Shown here: one piece after another, positions 17,895 through 26,129 of the stretch
Position numbering within the stretch: position 1 is the stretch's first letter
How the letters are laid out: every line of letters starts with the position of its first letter
Assembly: GCF_000737535.1 (NCBI RefSeq)
Contig: NZ_CP006269.1
Span: forward strand, 2,170,001 to 2,234,000
Direction: 5' to 3'
Source of the DNA: Synechococcus sp. KORDI-100
Lineage (GTDB): Bacteria; Cyanobacteriota; Cyanobacteriia; PCC-6307; Cyanobiaceae
Length of the DNA stretch: 64,000 nt
Translations under genes and position numbers: made by a program
The notes under the pieces: generated by a model
Database searches by the model: none
What the model saw: the letters and a program-made list of their open reading frames with translations, nothing else
Told to the model about the DNA's origin: nothing

Positions 17895-20027
17895 TCAGCC
17901 ATCCACTCTGGAAGCATTAGGATTGAGTGAAAGCAACGTATTGATTTCAGCAGCAATCGGAGCAAAGCGGAACAACACGATGGCTTGAAGTGGTGTTAAT
18001 CCAGCAAACAATGTCGCCAAGGACGTTGCCACTGAGGTCACTAAAATCATCGACGAATTGACATCAGTCGCTGAAACATATCGTCGACTCAGCGCAATCA
18101 AACGAGACAGCCACATCAGATCTCCACCAAGAATCACATCGCAGACAGTCTTCGATATAAATCCCGTATCATCTTCTGATAACCCGATCGCCAGATCTGC
18201 ACCGGCCATGGCAGGGATATCATCAATCACATCACCAAGGTAAGCCACAGTTGCACCGCCCCGCTGTAAATCAATCACCCGCTGATGGCGAAGCGTCGGC
18301 TCCTTTGAGTCGGCAGCATGGAACCCTCCAACAACCTCGGTTTTCAAACCGAGCGAATGCAACTGCTTGATCACAAAAGCAAGTTCAGGATCCGGAGACC
18401 ATCGAATCAGTAACGTCCCCAGCATTGCCTCACCGGAAGCAAACGAGATCTTAATATCATGACTAGGATTTTCAAGCTCTTTTGAGAGTTCTCCATGTTC
18501 AAATTTAATTGAAACAGGTTCTTTCCCGTCGAAACTGACAACGTACATCGATTCACATATCCAGCCCGCACTGACATTTAAAAAAGAAACTGATAAAGGC
18601 TTGAGGTCGGTTTCAGCCAAAACACCCCAGAAGACAATGGCCGGATCTGCTTGCATGGCCACAGCAACGGAATACAACATATGAATCAAGTCACCCTTGG
18701 CACAATCCGAATGAATGGCCTCCTCTCGAAGCTGAAAATCACCAAGATGCCGCAATGTATTGATACTGAACAGAACATGATCAACGCAGGAGAGTGACGA
18801 TATTGTTAAAGCGTCAGACATGTGCACTTGGTTCAAAGCCATATCAACAAGAGCCGTCTCCCCCGATGAAAGATTCGAAGATTGAATATCTTTGAATGGA
18901 TCAAATGCCAAAACAGCAATGGCCCGTTCTGTAAAACCGCCCAACAGAGACCACAAGCCGAAGCCGAGCTGAAGGGGTGACGCAAAGGCTCGATAACGTT
19001 TTTGGGATGGTGCTGATGATGATCGCAACTTTGACTGATTCTTAGCGTCGTGAATTGTCAGCACTGGAGTCTTTTCAAAGGTGTCAAGAACTTTGCAGAG
19101 CGCATCACCTTGAAGAACATAAGTGCCAAATTGAATCTCATCGCCAGGCAATAGCCTGTATGGCAGAGTGGAACCATCGACAAGAGTATTAACAACCAAC
19201 AGCTCACCCTTGATCAGTCGAGAGTGAAGGAAAACGTGAGAATCAGTTTTGATGTTGTAGAGCTGGCCAGCTGCAATATCACCAAGAGCAATTTGTGAAT
19301 CAAAAGGGACGAGTGACGATGGTTCGACAAGCGTCAGTTGAATATTTCGTTTTAAACGACCAATGAAGTCGTAAAACTCACGACTGCGTCCTTCGGGGTC
19401 CTGACTGATCGAGCGAATGGCCGATGTGGAATGCCCCATCAACTCATCAACAAACAACTCCCTCGCCAAACCACTGCCGATCAAAGCCGACGATAATGTC
19501 AACTCAACGGACGATGAGAGAAGAGATTCCATCGCAGCGGAATCACCAGAGCATCTCTTACGCAAGGCATGAAAGGTATGGCGAATCAGAGGGAAGCTGA
19601 CGAAGGTAGCCAGGACCGCCAGGGTCAGCGGCGGAATCACAAACAAAGAATCAAGTGCCAAGACAGAGGCACAAATCACACCACTACGAAGTGCATTACG
19701 AAAAGGTGGCCGTTCAACAATATCGGTGATTTGATTATCACGAGAGAGGGCCGATTCAACGTTTTGATCTGTAAAAGGGTCAACAAAACAACGGGTTAAC
19801 AACGCAATACAATGGTCTCGTTCAACACTCGGGAAACGAAGCACGACTGTTGATGAAACCACATTGATCCGATGACTGATCAACCAGTGAGTCCTGTGCA
19901 GAACGGACGCGCAATGCCGACGCAAGCCAAGTGAACTTGACAATCCTGGATGGTAAATTCTCAGACGACCATCAATCTCACTTCTGATCTCCCAAGAGTC
20001 CGACCGCTGATGAGTGGCAATCGTCAC
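17895..20027 (-). CDS. P-type ATPase homologue lacking all catalytic motifs
   Basis: A 710-residue protein that aligns by eye with the neighbouring 847-residue ATPase. Residues 12-75 form an HMA-like basic domain without CxxC (IRSEIDGRLRI). The later order of helices, actuator-like and P/N-like regions is kept, but the key residues are gone: DKTGT is replaced by SINTL (about 421-425, after CVDHVLF), TGES by VDGST (283-287), the TGD motif region by VGG (566-568), and GDGxNDxxAL by GDVIDDIPAM (598-607). It therefore cannot form the phospho-enzyme. It is likely a structural or regulatory partner of the active-type ATPase. The frame is intact over its whole length, arguing for selection rather than decay. 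It follows the next gene by 2 bases in an operon. Confidence 0.75.
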   Translation of the reverse strand: MTIATHQRSDSWEIRSEIDGRLRIYHPGLSSSLGLRRHCASVLHRTHWLISHRINVVSSTVVLRFPSVERDHCIALLTRCFVDPFTDQNVESALSRDNQITDIVERPPFRNALRSGVICASVLALDSLFVIPPLTLAVLATFVSFPLIRHTFHALRKRCSGDSAAMESLLSSSVELTLSSALIGSGLARELFVDELMGHSTSAIRSISQDPEGRSREFYDFIGRLKRNIQLTLVEPSSLVPFDSQIALGDIAAGQLYNIKTDSHVFLHSRLIKGELLVVNTLVDGSTLPYRLLPGDEIQFGTYVLQGDALCKVLDTFEKTPVLTIHDAKNQSKLRSSSAPSQKRYRAFASPLQLGFGLWSLLGGFTERAIAVLAFDPFKDIQSSNLSSGETALVDMALNQVHMSDALTISSLSCVDHVLFSINTLRHLGDFQLREEAIHSDCAKGDLIHMLYSVAVAMQADPAIVFWGVLAETDLKPLSVSFLNVSAGWICESMYVVSFDGKEPVSIKFEHGELSKELENPSHDIKISFASGEAMLGTLLIRWSPDPELAFVIKQLHSLGLKTEVVGGFHAADSKEPTLRHQRVIDLQRGGATVAYLGDVIDDIPAMAGADLAIGLSEDDTGFISKTVCDVILGGDLMWLSRLIALSRRYVSATDVNSSMILVTSVATSLATLFAGLTPLQAIVLFRFAPIAAEINTLLSLNPNASRVDG

Positions 20028-20029
20028 GA

Positions 20030-20569
20030 TCAGGCCACCTCAACAAAAGGTCGCCGAAGATTGATCGCCAGATCAAAAATAAAACTTGCCAACATCAAAA
20101 GCCAAAAACCGGGTGAAAGCGGCAAAAACAACCCGACAAAACCGATAACAAATATCGCTAAAGATGTTAAGAGTGCTGAGAGCGATAACGACAACGACAA
20201 ACCGTTAACAAACCATCGTGCAGGGCTGCTGAACCAACGCAACCGTAAACGTTCAACCGTCGTGGGTTCAACGATTTCTGTTGGAGAGAGGGGAATTTCC
20301 GGAACATCAATTCCTTGATGACTCAGTTGCGCACGAACTCGAAGCCAGACCAGTTGCGATAAATCTGATTGCGGTTGGGGCTGCGCATCGGCCTTGCAAA
20401 CAACCACCAATGAGCTCGCCGCCTGGTTCAAACGGAAGGACCACATAGAAGAAGGAAATGCCTGGTTGAGGTCGCTTGAGAAGCGCCGCCAATCCATGTT
20501 GTCGCCACAAAAGATTCGATACCGCCAGCGATGCCTGGTGGCATGGATCAGATTCAGCGAAGCACCCAT
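20030..20569 (-). CDS. HMA-like domain plus membrane hairpin protein
   Basis: About 179 residues from the ATG at 20569, which lies 5 bases after the ATPase stop. An earlier ATG at 20623 would overlap the ATPase. Residues about 5-60 look like a basic HMA-like domain without metal-binding Cys pair (LIHATRHRWRYRI ... SSLVVVCK). The C-terminal third has two hydrophobic segments around GFVGLFLPLSPGFWLLMLAS, similar to the PLLPGTPF hairpin of the protein at 24612-25043. It is probably a membrane partner of the flanking ATPase pair. Function unknown. Confidence 0.65.
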   Translation of the reverse strand: MGASLNLIHATRHRWRYRIFCGDNMDWRRFSSDLNQAFPSSMWSFRLNQAASSLVVVCKADAQPQPQSDLSQLVWLRVRAQLSHQGIDVPEIPLSPTEIVEPTTVERLRLRWFSSPARWFVNGLSLSLSLSALLTSLAIFVIGFVGLFLPLSPGFWLLMLASFIFDLAINLRRPFVEVA

Positions 20570-20574
20570 TGGAA

Positions 20575-23118
20575 TCAGGCCGCCATCACGTTGTAGAGAT
20601 TGCTGTCTTTGCAGTATGTCCACTGGAAACCATCTGGGTCATGCTCAGCAATCCAGGAGCTGAAATCGTCACGGCGACGACGAGCTGAAATCTTCTGATA
20701 GCTCACTCCAACGCGTTCTGAGAGTTCCGTCAACTTCAGAGGGAGGGAAGAACCGCGAGGTTGATTCAAAGGAACCACCTGATTCACAAGCGACTCAGCC
20801 GGCACATCAACCGCCGTGTCTGACTCTGCCGATGGGGACACTTCAGGTGACACTGAGCTTCTCGTGGGAAGCTCCTTGGCCTGGAAACCGAGTGCTCGAA
20901 TGGCATTGGCCGCTGCGACCAAACATGATCCATTGTTGAGAAAAACTGCGGCAATGGGGCTGACTGGAAGGAAGGTACCAATCACCAATGCCGACAGGTT
21001 GGGGACACCAACGATGCCGATGTTCTGCTTGACCAAAGAGAACGTATGTCGTGCCAGGTCCTGAGCAACGATCAGATCCGAAACCCGGTCGTTGGTTAGA
21101 ACGATATCTGCAGTTTCGCGTGCCAGGTCGCTTCCCGATGCAAAGGACACCGAAACATCGGCATAGGCGAGGGCTGCGGAATCGTTGATGCCGTCGCCGA
21201 CAAACACGACCTTTTTTCCCTGAGCGGTGAAGTGCTGGACCAGCTCCGCTTTTTGATCGGGAAGGGCATCGGAGTGAACTTCCTCAGGCTTCAGTCCGAT
21301 GTCTTTGGCAACAGCATGAGCAACAGGAGCAATGTCTCCGGTCAACATGTGCGCTTCGATGCCGCGGCGGTGCAACTCAGCAATCATGTCCGCAGTGTCC
21401 GGGCGAACTTGATCAAGGGCGTAGTGGATCGAGGCCAGTCGTCCATTCACTGAGAGATAGATGGGCGTTGCAACGCGAAGCTTGGGATCACTTTCAAATG
21501 AAGGAATCTCGACACGTTCTTCCTCGAGCAACTTGGAGTTGCCCAAGAGGACTGTCTGACCATTGACCTGGGCACAAACACCGCGTCCCACCCGGTAGTC
21601 CCAGCTTTCGCATTCGATCACAGACACTTCAGCCTCTTCCGCATAGTCACGGATGGCCTTGGCGATTGGATGATTCAGCCCCTGTTCAAGTGATGTTGAA
21701 AGTTGAAGACGTTCATGAACCTGTTTAGACGTCGGTGATGGAATTAGAGCACCGGAGTCGTCGAAAACAGAAACATGAACAATCGACGGATGGCCCTCGG
21801 TCAACGTTCCGGTTTTATCAAAAACAACCACATCAATTGTTTCAAGCTGCTCAAGAGCACGACCACTTCTGATCAACAATCCTTGGCTTCCTGCCCTCGT
21901 TAAAGCAGCCATGATGGCCGTTGGAACGGAAACCCTGAGACCCGTACCAAGATCAAACATCAGCAGTGATGCGGCCTGAGCGATATTTCCTGCACTCAGC
22001 AGCAGAGAGAGGCCTGCCAGAGCCAACGTCGGCATGACAAATCGATTCGCAACACTGGCTGCGAAATTTCCGACACGTGTATCGAAAACCGGAGCCTCTT
22101 CGATCATTTTAGTGATTTGACCCACACGGGTGTCATCGCCAACCGCGAATGTTTCGACAATGATATTTCCCTCAAGCACAATAAATCCAGCTAAGATTTC
22201 GTCGCCAGGGCCTGAATGTCGAGGGACAGATTCACCCGTAAGCTTAACAACATCTAGCGAAGCTTCTCCGGATTCGATGACACCATCAATGGGTATTTTG
22301 TCTCCAGGCAAGAAAACAACCCGATCTCCTGCCGTCAAATCAAAACTCGACACAATCACTTCACCGTCGTCGGTGAGCAGACGAACGTCGGATTGAAGAC
22401 TTGAGACCAGATCCGTGTTGGACGAATGAGCGATTCGCTGCGTGGCATCACGAACAGCCTCACCACCTTCGATCATCGTGATCATCATCGCGGGCCCCAG
22501 GAGGAACCCTTCAAGGCTGTGGAGAAGAACAGCCAATGCATCAAGGAAATCAACATTGATTTTCCTTTCTTTTTTCAGGCCGTCCCAAGCCCTTTTGAAA
22601 CTTAAGTGAGCCGAAACGATGATGAAACCACCAACGGCCAGAGGTGGTAGTGCGAGCGGTCCAGATAGCACTGCTAAAGCCAGAGAGCAGACTGGCAAAA
22701 TGATGCGAGTAGGTACAAATTTCTCATCATCCTCATCCATAGATTGTGAGGATTCAATAGCCGTTGTTGGTGTTTCCACGAATGGAATCAGCGGTATATC
22801 ACCACTATTCTGCGGGAGAGAATTCAACCACTGCAAAACATCAACCTTACGTCGGTTTGCAAACACAACAACAAAACAACAGGCCCAGCGATTGAAACGA
22901 ACGGATTCAACTTCACTAAGAGTTTTCAGGTGCCTTTCGAAATTATCCGGATCACTTAATCCCGGAGAAACGCTGAATCGCAGCCGCTTTGTTGAAGCAT
23001 GCATAATACGATCGATGAAGCGTGGAAGTCTTGGCGAACCTGCTTGGTCTTCTGGTCCACCAGATCCATCGATCACATCAAATCCGATCGTTTTGTCGAC
23101 TTGGAAAGAAGCAGCCAT
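20575..23118 (-). CDS. P1B-like P-type ATPase without CPC motif
   Basis: An 847-residue ion pump. Residues 34-98 form a cysteine-free HMA-like domain (IMHASTKRLRF). Then membrane helices, actuator LTGESVP (293-299), phosphorylation site DKTGTLT (434-440), nucleotide-domain NHPIAKAI (482-489), MLTGD (591-595) and GDGINDSAAL (641-650). All catalytic residues are present. The transport helix that normally reads CPC-x-P reads FDLGTGLRVSVPTA (388-401), so the thiol ligands and the preceding Pro are absent; the ion is probably not Cu, Zn or Cd, or is bound differently. Residues about 793-843 add a cyanobacterial helix-turn-helix-like tail (LTELSERVGVSYQKI ... DPDGFQW). It is first of three tightly spaced minus-strand genes. 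Confidence 0.85.
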   Translation of the reverse strand: MAASFQVDKTIGFDVIDGSGGPEDQAGSPRLPRFIDRIMHASTKRLRFSVSPGLSDPDNFERHLKTLSEVESVRFNRWACCFVVVFANRRKVDVLQWLNSLPQNSGDIPLIPFVETPTTAIESSQSMDEDDEKFVPTRIILPVCSLALAVLSGPLALPPLAVGGFIIVSAHLSFKRAWDGLKKERKINVDFLDALAVLLHSLEGFLLGPAMMITMIEGGEAVRDATQRIAHSSNTDLVSSLQSDVRLLTDDGEVIVSSFDLTAGDRVVFLPGDKIPIDGVIESGEASLDVVKLTGESVPRHSGPGDEILAGFIVLEGNIIVETFAVGDDTRVGQITKMIEEAPVFDTRVGNFAASVANRFVMPTLALAGLSLLLSAGNIAQAASLLMFDLGTGLRVSVPTAIMAALTRAGSQGLLIRSGRALEQLETIDVVVFDKTGTLTEGHPSIVHVSVFDDSGALIPSPTSKQVHERLQLSTSLEQGLNHPIAKAIRDYAEEAEVSVIECESWDYRVGRGVCAQVNGQTVLLGNSKLLEEERVEIPSFESDPKLRVATPIYLSVNGRLASIHYALDQVRPDTADMIAELHRRGIEAHMLTGDIAPVAHAVAKDIGLKPEEVHSDALPDQKAELVQHFTAQGKKVVFVGDGINDSAALAYADVSVSFASGSDLARETADIVLTNDRVSDLIVAQDLARHTFSLVKQNIGIVGVPNLSALVIGTFLPVSPIAAVFLNNGSCLVAAANAIRALGFQAKELPTRSSVSPEVSPSAESDTAVDVPAESLVNQVVPLNQPRGSSLPLKLTELSERVGVSYQKISARRRRDDFSSWIAEHDPDGFQWTYCKDSNLYNVMAA

Positions 23119-23147
23119 AATGAAAATTTGGGTGAGTTAAAGAAGGA

Positions 23148-23498
23148 TTATTCAACGGTGACGTCAGTAATCGTTGCTGCTTTCGACTTTTTAGGTGAAC
23201 CATTTTTGGTTACTTCTTTCTCGACGACATCTTCAGAAGACGATTCAGTTTTTGCCTCTTCAACAAGATCTACGAAGGATTCTGCTGCTTCTGCGGCGCT
23301 CTTTGCAACACCTCGAGCTACTTTGCCAGCTGCACTGGCTGCGACAATTCCAACTTTGACTCCACTTTTTGCCATGCTTCGACCAGCCTGACCCATCGAA
23401 TCCCCTAATTCCTGATTCCCCAATTTGCGGACAACTGGAGCCATCGCCATTAGCGCGGCTCCGGCACCAAAGGCGATAACCATCTCAAACTCGAACAT
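23148..23498 (-). CDS. DUF5132-like glycine-zipper protein, copy 1
   Basis: 116 residues. The N-terminus (MFEFEMVIAFGAGAALMAMAP) is a hydrophobic helix with Gly/Ala spacing; a Gly/Ala/Lys amphipathic part follows (SGVKVGIVAASAAGKVARG, then AAEAAESFVDLVEEAKTE) and a short charged tail. This pattern fits DUF5132, small proteins of unknown function often found beside HMA-like proteins and P-type ATPases. It may coat or bend a membrane; that is inference. It lies 29 bases before the ATPase gene on the same strand and is paralogous to the gene at 25047-25358. Confidence 0.7.
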   Translation of the reverse strand: MFEFEMVIAFGAGAALMAMAPVVRKLGNQELGDSMGQAGRSMAKSGVKVGIVAASAAGKVARGVAKSAAEAAESFVDLVEEAKTESSSEDVVEKEVTKNGSPKKSKAATITDVTVE

Positions 23499-23584
23499 GG
23501 GGCCTTAATCGTTCACGCAACTTTACTCTGATTTTTGTGATTTGATATGTTGATTTCCAAAAATGCACCAGCCTGCCGACAGCC

Positions 23585-24637
23585 GTGATCCGATTCCTCA
23601 GCAGCGATAGGTGTCGGACACTACATTCTTTGATCGACAAACTGATCCAGTCAAACGTCATCAACTCAAGGACGGCTTTGCTCGATGCCAGGGGAAATTT
23701 CGACGACCTGGCAACCCATTACAAAGAGTATGAATGGATACAATTTGATCATAATCAGACCCTTGAAGATCTTTGGAATGAATTAAGTCCCCATGCCAAA
23801 GAGTGGTGGGATCTCCTCGACATCAGCAAGAAGCAATCTCCAGAGCTTCCAGAATTACCAGGTCTTGAAGACATATCTCGACTAATTTTTATCTGCCAAA
23901 AACTCACGACAATCGATCAAGATGAAGATATGGTTGTTGTCTTACCGCATCCGAATCATGCCATCCAGCTACTTGGAATGGCGCAACAGGGTCCATTGTT
24001 GATCGAAAATCTTCTGGAACCGTTACTTAATTGGTGGGATAACACTAGAAAATCACTATCTGCAGTAGAAACTTTCCTCCGAATCAAGCTACCAACGTCT
24101 CAACAATTGAGACTGACACCACAATGGAGACAGAATTTTGAGACCCTTCAAGCACTCACGAATGATCGAAAAATACACCGTTTTTATTTGGTTCTTGATG
24201 GGGATCATCAAAACCAATCCAGCTTAAATCGACGTTTAAGCGTATGTGGCATGCACGCTGTTACTCCAAGCGCTTTAATTCTGAGCGATCTTGATATCGA
24301 GGTGATGGCTCAATTGAATGAGGAGTTAGATGCATCCATGATGACAACAACATCCATCGACAATCTAAACGAGATGACACTTAATCGTTTGGAGATTTCG
24401 ACGAAAGCCAATTTCGTATTAAACGAATCTCAACAATCAATTTCAATTTTTCTTCCTGGAGTAAGCAAAAAAGATCTTGTGATCAAACAAATTGGGGAAG
24501 TAGTTTTTTTATTTTATCTTGGCCAAAAGCGCGCACTGCATCTAACTGATTCTTTAAAAACACAAACCTGCCAAAAAGGGCAAATGCATCTTGGCTGGCT
24601 CACACTCCGTTTCAATCAGTTGGAACAGAATGCTTAG
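23585..24637 (+). CDS. ArsA/Get3-like protein without P-loop, with HSP20-like tail
   Basis: A 350-residue protein. The layout follows cyanobacterial ArsA-family ATPases: an N-terminal beta strand where the P-loop should be, a Rossmann-like body (MVVVLPHPNHAIQLL, FYLVLDGDHQNQSS), and a C-terminal alpha-crystallin-like domain at about 276-344 (SISIFLPGVSKKDLVI ... MHLGWLTLRF). In place of the GKGGxGKTT-type loop the sequence reads FLSSDRCRTLHS, so ATP hydrolysis is unlikely. The GTG start at 23585 was chosen. It is the only plus-strand gene inside the module, divergent from copy 1 of DUF5132 and convergent with the 24612 gene, overlapping it by 26 bases. A chaperone or scaffold role is inferred. 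Confidence 0.6.
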   Translation: MIRFLSSDRCRTLHSLIDKLIQSNVINSRTALLDARGNFDDLATHYKEYEWIQFDHNQTLEDLWNELSPHAKEWWDLLDISKKQSPELPELPGLEDISRLIFICQKLTTIDQDEDMVVVLPHPNHAIQLLGMAQQGPLLIENLLEPLLNWWDNTRKSLSAVETFLRIKLPTSQQLRLTPQWRQNFETLQALTNDRKIHRFYLVLDGDHQNQSSLNRRLSVCGMHAVTPSALILSDLDIEVMAQLNEELDASMMTTTSIDNLNEMTLNRLEISTKANFVLNESQQSISIFLPGVSKKDLVIKQIGEVVFLFYLGQKRALHLTDSLKTQTCQKGQMHLGWLTLRFNQLEQNA

Positions 24638-25043
24638 ATCCAGGTGGTCGCCAACCCAAGGCCCAGGCAAGCAGAAAAAAAGGTGTTCCCGGCAGAATCG
24701 GGAGAATCCAACCAAGAATGGCAAGAACAATCATTGATTGGGCCGTGATATGGCGAGCCCGACGATTGAATTGTTCTAGTCGTGTTGGTGGCAATTGAGG
24801 TCCAACAGCAATCGATTCAACGACAAAACAATCAATCCAATCTCTTAAATTAGCTGCATCTAATTCTTCAAACGGTCGATATGAGGTAATGACAACTCCG
24901 AATTGACCTGTCGTATATCTGAAAAGGTATTCTGGAAAACAATATTCAAAAGAAGCTTTTAAACACTGCTGCGTTTTTATAGAAAGTTTCGTACGAAACT
25001 TCAATCTCACACGCCCGGGCAAGACGTGCCGAATTTCAACCAA
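24612..25043 (-). CDS. HMA-like domain plus PGTPF membrane hairpin
   Basis: 143 residues. Residues 1-60 are a basic HMA-like domain opening with EIRHVLPGRVRLKF, the most canonical of the four such domains here; it has no CxxC metal site. The C-terminal third is a hydrophobic hairpin (MIVLAILGWILPILPGTPFFLL) close to DUF454/YbaN-type sequences. It lies 3 bases after copy 2 of DUF5132, so the two are probably co-translated. Function unknown; likely membrane-associated. Confidence 0.7.
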   Translation of the reverse strand: MVEIRHVLPGRVRLKFRTKLSIKTQQCLKASFEYCFPEYLFRYTTGQFGVVITSYRPFEELDAANLRDWIDCFVVESIAVGPQLPPTRLEQFNRRARHITAQSMIVLAILGWILPILPGTPFFLLAWALGWRPPGSKHSVPTD

Positions 25044-25046
25044 TGG

Positions 25047-25358
25047 TCAAGATTTAGAGGACGTTGCTGGTTTGACAGCAGCTTTTGGCTCGGCGAGATC
25101 AGCCTTAGCCTCAGCGAGAATGTCGCCAAAGCTCTCTCCAATTTCACTCAAGCCAGATTTCATCCCGGAGAAAACACCTGAAAACTTGGAGCCGATCACA
25201 AGTCCCACCTTGAGACTTTGCTTTGTTAGACCACGTCCAGCGCCAGAGATGGTTTTGGTCACACCACTCTCTTTTCCTGCAACGGAAGCAGCGATCGGCG
25301 TCAGAGCGACCAGACCGGCACCGATGCCGAAAGCAATGAGGTACTCCAGCTCAAACAT
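25047..25358 (-). CDS. DUF5132-like glycine-zipper protein, copy 2
   Basis: 103 residues. It opens MFELEYLIAFGIGAGLVALTP, nearly the same as copy 1, then a Gly/Ser/Lys-rich part (LKVGLVIGSKFSGVFSG, SEIGESFGDILAEAKADLAE) and an Ala/Lys/Ser tail. Repeated GxxxG-type spacing suggests helix packing in or on a membrane. It is the first gene of a small operon with the HMA-hairpin protein. About 100 bases of AT-rich sequence upstream probably hold its promoter. Confidence 0.7.
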   Translation of the reverse strand: MFELEYLIAFGIGAGLVALTPIAASVAGKESGVTKTISGAGRGLTKQSLKVGLVIGSKFSGVFSGMKSGLSEIGESFGDILAEAKADLAEPKAAVKPATSSKS

Positions 25359-25463
25359 GGGAATTCAACATGATCTGTGAAATCTAGAGACCTTTTGAGC
25401 TTTTGTGAAGTGCCTGTGATAACAATGAGCCGATTCGCGCATCTCAGCACATCGATTGCCGAC

Positions 25464-26126
25464 TCAACTGACCTGAGTCACCAACGAAAGAATGATCGAC
25501 AGGACCGTCGAAGCAAACAAAAAGGCCGCGATGCAATGAATGATCACAACACGACGAATCGCAGAATCTTCAACGCTGCAGTCGGTCATTGAGTAAGTCA
25601 AGCCTATGGAGTAGGCCACGTAGAGAAAATCGCTAAAGCTAGGTTCTGAACCCTGAAAGACAAATGCCTGTTGGGCTTCGTTGGCTTCCAAAGCACGGGG
25701 ATTTTGCTCAAAATAACTCTTTGCATAATAAATTGCGAAGCCGTTGTGTAATTGCAACCACGCAAGGAACAACGAGATAAATGTCAAGAAAATTTGAACA
25801 TAATCCGGCAATATATTTTTCTTATCGTGCAGATCATTGATGCAGAAACAAAGCAGTCCCACACTCATAAAAACAAGAGCCACTGTGCGTAATGCGACAT
25901 AGGATTCAACTGATTGCCAACGCGCAAAGACTTGACGTGTTTCATGCATGGAAAGTGTCCAAGTCTTGAGATAAAGCGTCAACAGATCCCAGACCAATGC
26001 CATCGTGATGGAAATCGTGAAGGCCTCTTTCAAAGTCACCAACTGAATCAAGATCAACGTGCTGACAATTCCGACAAGCGAGGAACGGATCAAACGAAAT
26101 CGATCGGAAAGAAAGCGGGGATGCAT
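25464..26126 (-). CDS. DUF1345 family membrane protein
   Basis: 220 residues with five or six hydrophobic helices. The family core is seen: FSDFLYVAYSIGLTYSMTD followed by RRVVIIHCIAAFLFASTVLSIIL. DUF1345 proteins have no assigned function. It lies 3 bases after the antiporter gene on the same strand, so both are likely in one transcript. Codons are A/T-rich. Confidence 0.8.
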   Translation of the reverse strand: MHPRFLSDRFRLIRSSLVGIVSTLILIQLVTLKEAFTISITMALVWDLLTLYLKTWTLSMHETRQVFARWQSVESYVALRTVALVFMSVGLLCFCINDLHDKKNILPDYVQIFLTFISLFLAWLQLHNGFAIYYAKSYFEQNPRALEANEAQQAFVFQGSEPSFSDFLYVAYSIGLTYSMTDCSVEDSAIRRVVIIHCIAAFLFASTVLSIILSLVTQVS

Positions 26127-26129
26127 CGT

